Origin: DALYJJ01 sp031969915
GTDB taxonomy: Bacteria > Acidobacteriota > Terriglobia > Bryobacterales > Bryobacteraceae
Assembly: GCA_031969915.1 (NCBI GenBank)
Contig: DALYJJ010000132.1
Span: forward strand, 1 to 16,015
Direction: 5' to 3'
Length of the DNA: 16,015 bases
The translations under genes were made by a program, and so were the position numbers. Within the stretch, counting starts at the first letter, position 1. Each line of letters starts with the position of its first letter. Below are positions 13,463 to 16,015 of the stretch, piece after piece. Under the pieces are notes generated by a model. It was given only the letters and a program-made list of their open reading frames with translations. It searched no databases and had not been told where the DNA came from.

Positions 13463-16015
13463 ATGCGCTTCGAAGACACGTCACGGCGCTTATGGCTCCC
13501 AGTAGTCCTGGTAGTTTGTGCCGGCCTGTCCCGCGCGCAGGAGCCGCTGGCGGGATCCTTCGAGCGCGTTCGCGATCTCTCCCGTGCTCTACTGCTCTCC
13601 GAAACGCTGGACGCTGAGCTGTTGCGCGAGCGCGCGAACACGTTGCCGGCGCTGAGCCGTCGCGATCCAGGGCGGGCGCTGCCCTTGTTCTACTCGACCC
13701 CCAAGCTGCAGGAACTGGCGTCCAAGCGTGGTTTCGATTCCGCTCTTGTCGAGTCATACGGTCGTTGGGAGTCGCAACTGGACCTCATGTATGAGGACGA
13801 CTTTGACCGCGGCACGAGCGTGCTGGTGGGTCATTTCACCGACCCGGCCGGCGTCCGCCGCGAAGTCCGGTTCGGCGTTGAGCCGCCGTCCGGCGCGGTT
13901 TGCGGCACCAGGGTAGAGTTCACCGGCTACGAATTGGGCGGCCTCATTGTCGCGGATTCGGCCCGCCTCGCCGAGTCTCCGGGAGCGGGTCTCACTTGCA
14001 GCACTACCGGCGAACAGAAGACCTTAGTGCTCCTGGTGTACAACCCCAGTACCGGGCCCGGACCGTATTCCACAGCCGAAGTTACACAGGGATATTTCAA
14101 CGAAAACGGACCTTCACTTACACATTTTTGGCGCGAGGTCTCCTATGGGAAGGCGTGGGCGTCGGGTCAAGCCCTTGGGTGGTTCGCCCTGGATCGCGAC
14201 TATCACTGCGGCGAAACCAACGAACTGCTCCAGGCGGCGATTCGTGCCGCCGACGGCGCAGCGGATTTCCGTAACTACACGCGGATCTTTCTGATCATTC
14301 CCAATCTGCCCAACTCCCCGCAAGGCCCGTGCGGTTGGAGCGGAATGGCCACGCTCGGCTGCCGGTCACTCACCTCCGCAGACGGGGATTTCCAATCTTC
14401 CATCTCCTGGAATGTTCACAGCAGCGGGATTGGAGACCGTCCCTTCCTTTACCTCGCGGTCCATGAGGGCGGCCATAACCTCGGTCTCCGCCACTCCTCT
14501 TCGCGGCTCTTCCGTAACTCCCAGGGAGTCCCGGAAACGATCGGCCAACTGGGCGAGCCTGGTGAGATCGGCGAGTACGGCGATTGGTTCTCCGTCATGG
14601 GCCTCGGCTTCGGTCATTACGTCGTGCAACACAAGCTGCAGTTGGGTTGGCTGGGCAGCCAGAACGTGACTGAGTTCGACAGCGGCACCCGGACCGTGGA
14701 AGCCGTTCACATTGCTCCGCCCGGAATCAAGGCGCTGAAGGTGCGCCGGAGTGGTGACCGCTACCTTTGGTTTGAATACAACCGGCCCTTCGGCTATTAC
14801 CAGTCGGGACTGGCTCCGGCCATGTTCACAGGCGCGGCAGTCCGTTACGAGGATGAGCACCAGCGCGCGGTGCCGAGAACCCACCTGCTTGACTTTGCGC
14901 CGGCCACCGTCGGGAACCTGGACGATGCGGCCTTGACGCCTGGGCCGCTTTGGTTGGACCCCTACTCGCCGCTCTCGCTTCGGGTGGTGGCGGCGGGCGA
15001 CACCGCGTTGGCTCTTTCGGTGAACGAATCCCCCCCGTGCGTTTCCCTTTCTCCGTCCAGCGCCGCGCACCCCGCCACTGGCTCGACCGGCTCCATTCAG
15101 GTAACCGCCGCGGCGGGTTGTTCCTGGACCGTTTCGTCGTTCGACCCGTGGATCAAGATTCTCACACCCGGTGGCACGGGCTCAGGCGCCGTACAGTATG
15201 CGCTCGACCCCGCTTCGCTCCCGAAACCGCGAACCGGAACGATCCTCATCGGAAGAATGCCATTCACAATCACGCAGGCGGGAGTCGCCGTTCCACCTAC
15301 TGTCCTCAGAGTCGAACCAGCCACCGGAAGCGGCGCGCGCCAACTGTTTTCCTTCACGTTCACTGACGAAAACGATCCCGCGGAAGCCGCGGTCTTTCAT
15401 GTCCTGTTCAATTCCACGCTCAGTTTCGCCGGCGGGTGCGGTTTCCAGTACACCCGAGCGACCAACACCATTCGCATCCTCAGCGCCGACGGCAGCGGTT
15501 GGGGCGCGAGTTCGACCGGCGGGCAGACTTTGTCGAATGGACGTTGCACCCTGCACCACTTCTACACGGCCACTCCGGCGGGCAACGAGTTTCAACTTCG
15601 TGTCTCGGTCGCCTTCGGCACTCGTCTGCTAGGCGATTTGAAGGTCTACGCACAGGCCCAGGACTCGGGCTTTCTTGGGAGCGGGTGGAGCCAACTGGGG
15701 ACATGGACTTCGACCAACCTGCCGCCCGTCGTCAAGGTGAACACACCCCTGCCCGAATCGGGCGTCAGCCTGCCTTTCTCGTTGCGGATCGAAGACGAAA
15801 ACGACCCCGGTGAGATCCAATTCTTCCGTCTCCTATTGAATTCGGAGTTAAGTTTCGCCGGCGCTTGCATCCTCGACTTGAACCTGAGCGCAGGAACGGC
15901 CCGCTTGGGGACCGGCGGCAATTTCTCGCAATCCTTTCCGCTCGCCAGCGCCTTCGAAATCCCACCGAACGAGTACTGTGCCGTGGAGTCGCTCTGGACC
16001 AGCGTTTCGCCCTAC
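13463..16015 (+). CDS. Secreted M11/gametolysin-like zinc metalloprotease with BACON and tandem repeat domains, 3' end outside the window
   Basis: The frame is open from ATG 13463 to the end of the window, giving 851 residues with no stop. The start is chosen for its signal peptide: arginines in MRFEDTSRR, hydrophobic LWLPVVLVVCAGL, and a likely cut after SRA near residue 25. The catalytic domain holds HEGGHNLGLRH (334-344), that is zinc ligands H334, H338 and H344 with catalytic E335. It is followed by YGDWFSVMG with M379 as the metzincin Met-turn and GHYVVQHKLQLGWLG, all as in peptidase family M11. Classic M11 proteins often have Gln for the first His; here it is His. Residues about 526-607 are a BACON-like domain (AGCSWTVSSFDPWI, RTGTILIG, TITQAG). 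Two repeats follow, the second cut by the window edge. It should act outside the cytoplasm on proteins or glycoproteins. The substrate is unknown. Confidence 0.85.
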   Translation, partial: MRFEDTSRRLWLPVVLVVCAGLSRAQEPLAGSFERVRDLSRALLLSETLDAELLRERANTLPALSRRDPGRALPLFYSTPKLQELASKRGFDSALVESYGRWESQLDLMYEDDFDRGTSVLVGHFTDPAGVRREVRFGVEPPSGAVCGTRVEFTGYELGGLIVADSARLAESPGAGLTCSTTGEQKTLVLLVYNPSTGPGPYSTAEVTQGYFNENGPSLTHFWREVSYGKAWASGQALGWFALDRDYHCGETNELLQAAIRAADGAADFRNYTRIFLIIPNLPNSPQGPCGWSGMATLGCRSLTSADGDFQSSISWNVHSSGIGDRPFLYLAVHEGGHNLGLRHSSSRLFRNSQGVPETIGQLGEPGEIGEYGDWFSVMGLGFGHYVVQHKLQLGWLGSQNVTEFDSGTRTVEAVHIAPPGIKALKVRRSGDRYLWFEYNRPFGYYQSGLAPAMFTGAAVRYEDEHQRAVPRTHLLDFAPATVGNLDDAALTPGPLWLDPYSPLSLRVVAAGDTALALSVNESPPCVSLSPSSAAHPATGSTGSIQVTAAAGCSWTVSSFDPWIKILTPGGTGSGAVQYALDPASLPKPRTGTILIGRMPFTITQAGVAVPPTVLRVEPATGSGARQLFSFTFTDENDPAEAAVFHVLFNSTLSFAGGCGFQYTRATNTIRILSADGSGWGASSTGGQTLSNGRCTLHHFYTATPAGNEFQLRVSVAFGTRLLGDLKVYAQAQDSGFLGSGWSQLGTWTSTNLPPVVKVNTPLPESGVSLPFSLRIEDENDPGEIQFFRLLLNSELSFAGACILDLNLSAGTARLGTGGNFSQSFPLASAFEIPPNEYCAVESLWTSVSPY
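15302..15712 (+). repeat. Protein repeat copy 1 in the protease C-terminus
   Basis: Residues about 614-750. It contains FTFTDENDPAEAAVFHVLF (D635), NSTLSFAGGC, GRCTLHHFYTATPAGNEFQL and GSGWSQLGTWTS. The layout (acidic DENDP, a SFAGxC segment, a second Cys, a GxGW..GTW end) recalls beta-sandwich repeats common in secreted proteins of this phylum. The pair of cysteines may form a disulfide. Confidence 0.7.
15722..16015 (+). repeat. Protein repeat copy 2 in the protease C-terminus, cut by the window end
   Basis: Begins about residue 754. LRIEDENDPGEIQFFRLLLN (D778) and NSELSFAGAC align with copy 1, with a period of 143 residues. The sequence has diverged, so the duplication is not recent. The second half lies beyond the window. 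Confidence 0.7.

Noticed and set aside
13318..13617. A 99-codon plus-strand frame between the toxin remnant and the protease
   Set aside because: It overlaps the signal peptide and N-terminus of the protease in another frame and has no domain or ribosome site.
1..16015. CRISPR array, tRNA, rRNA or insertion sequence
   Set aside because: No regularly spaced repeats, no cloverleaf-like segment and no transposase or terminal repeats were seen; even around the transferred-looking toxin-antitoxin genes no flanking repeats were found by eye.

Overview
The window comes from a high-GC bacterium, most likely an acidobacterium of the Solibacterales/Bryobacterales group. The main clue is the C-terminal domain of the amidase at 3435-5279. 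It has the look of the Solibacter-type C-terminal domain (TIGR03437), here attached to a BACON-like module. A second secreted enzyme, at 13463 onward, carries the same kind of BACON module plus tandem repeats. This placement rests on recognising domains, not on a database search.

Left block, 1-5279, plus strand: four tightly packed genes (gaps 0, 9 and 8 nt). They encode the C-terminal part of a CotH-family protein, a fumarylacetoacetate-hydrolase-fold enzyme, a Tat-exported M20-type amidohydrolase of the allantoate/N-carbamoyl-amino-acid hydrolase family, and a secreted PGRP-type N-acetylmuramoyl-L-alanine amidase with BACON and Solibacter C-terminal domains. Three carry export signals or hints of one, but no single pathway joins them clearly.

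Middle block, 5292-7456, minus strand: an ECF sigma factor followed by an overlapping ChrR-like zinc/cupin anti-sigma factor, and then a LysR-type regulator. The LysR gene is divergent from the leucine operon across a 155-nt region with recognisable promoters on both strands.

Leucine block, 7612-11909, plus strand: leuA-leuB-leuC-leuD, compact and probably one operon, giving the whole route from 2-ketoisovalerate to the keto acid of leucine. LeuA is only 394 residues long and ends where the leucine-binding regulatory domain normally begins, so the usual feedback control seems to be absent.

Accessory block, 11937-13331: an AbiE-type (type IV) toxin-antitoxin pair of visibly lower GC. It has a perfect 11-bp inverted repeat before the antitoxin. 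The antitoxin looks intact, but the toxin is broken by an internal deletion plus frameshift.

Right end, 13463-16015, plus strand: a large secreted metalloprotease-like protein that runs off the window. It has an HExxHxxGxxH zinc site, a Met-turn, a BACON domain and two copies of a repeat of about 143 residues. No tRNA, rRNA, CRISPR array or insertion sequence was seen, and no gene-free stretch exceeds 300 nt.
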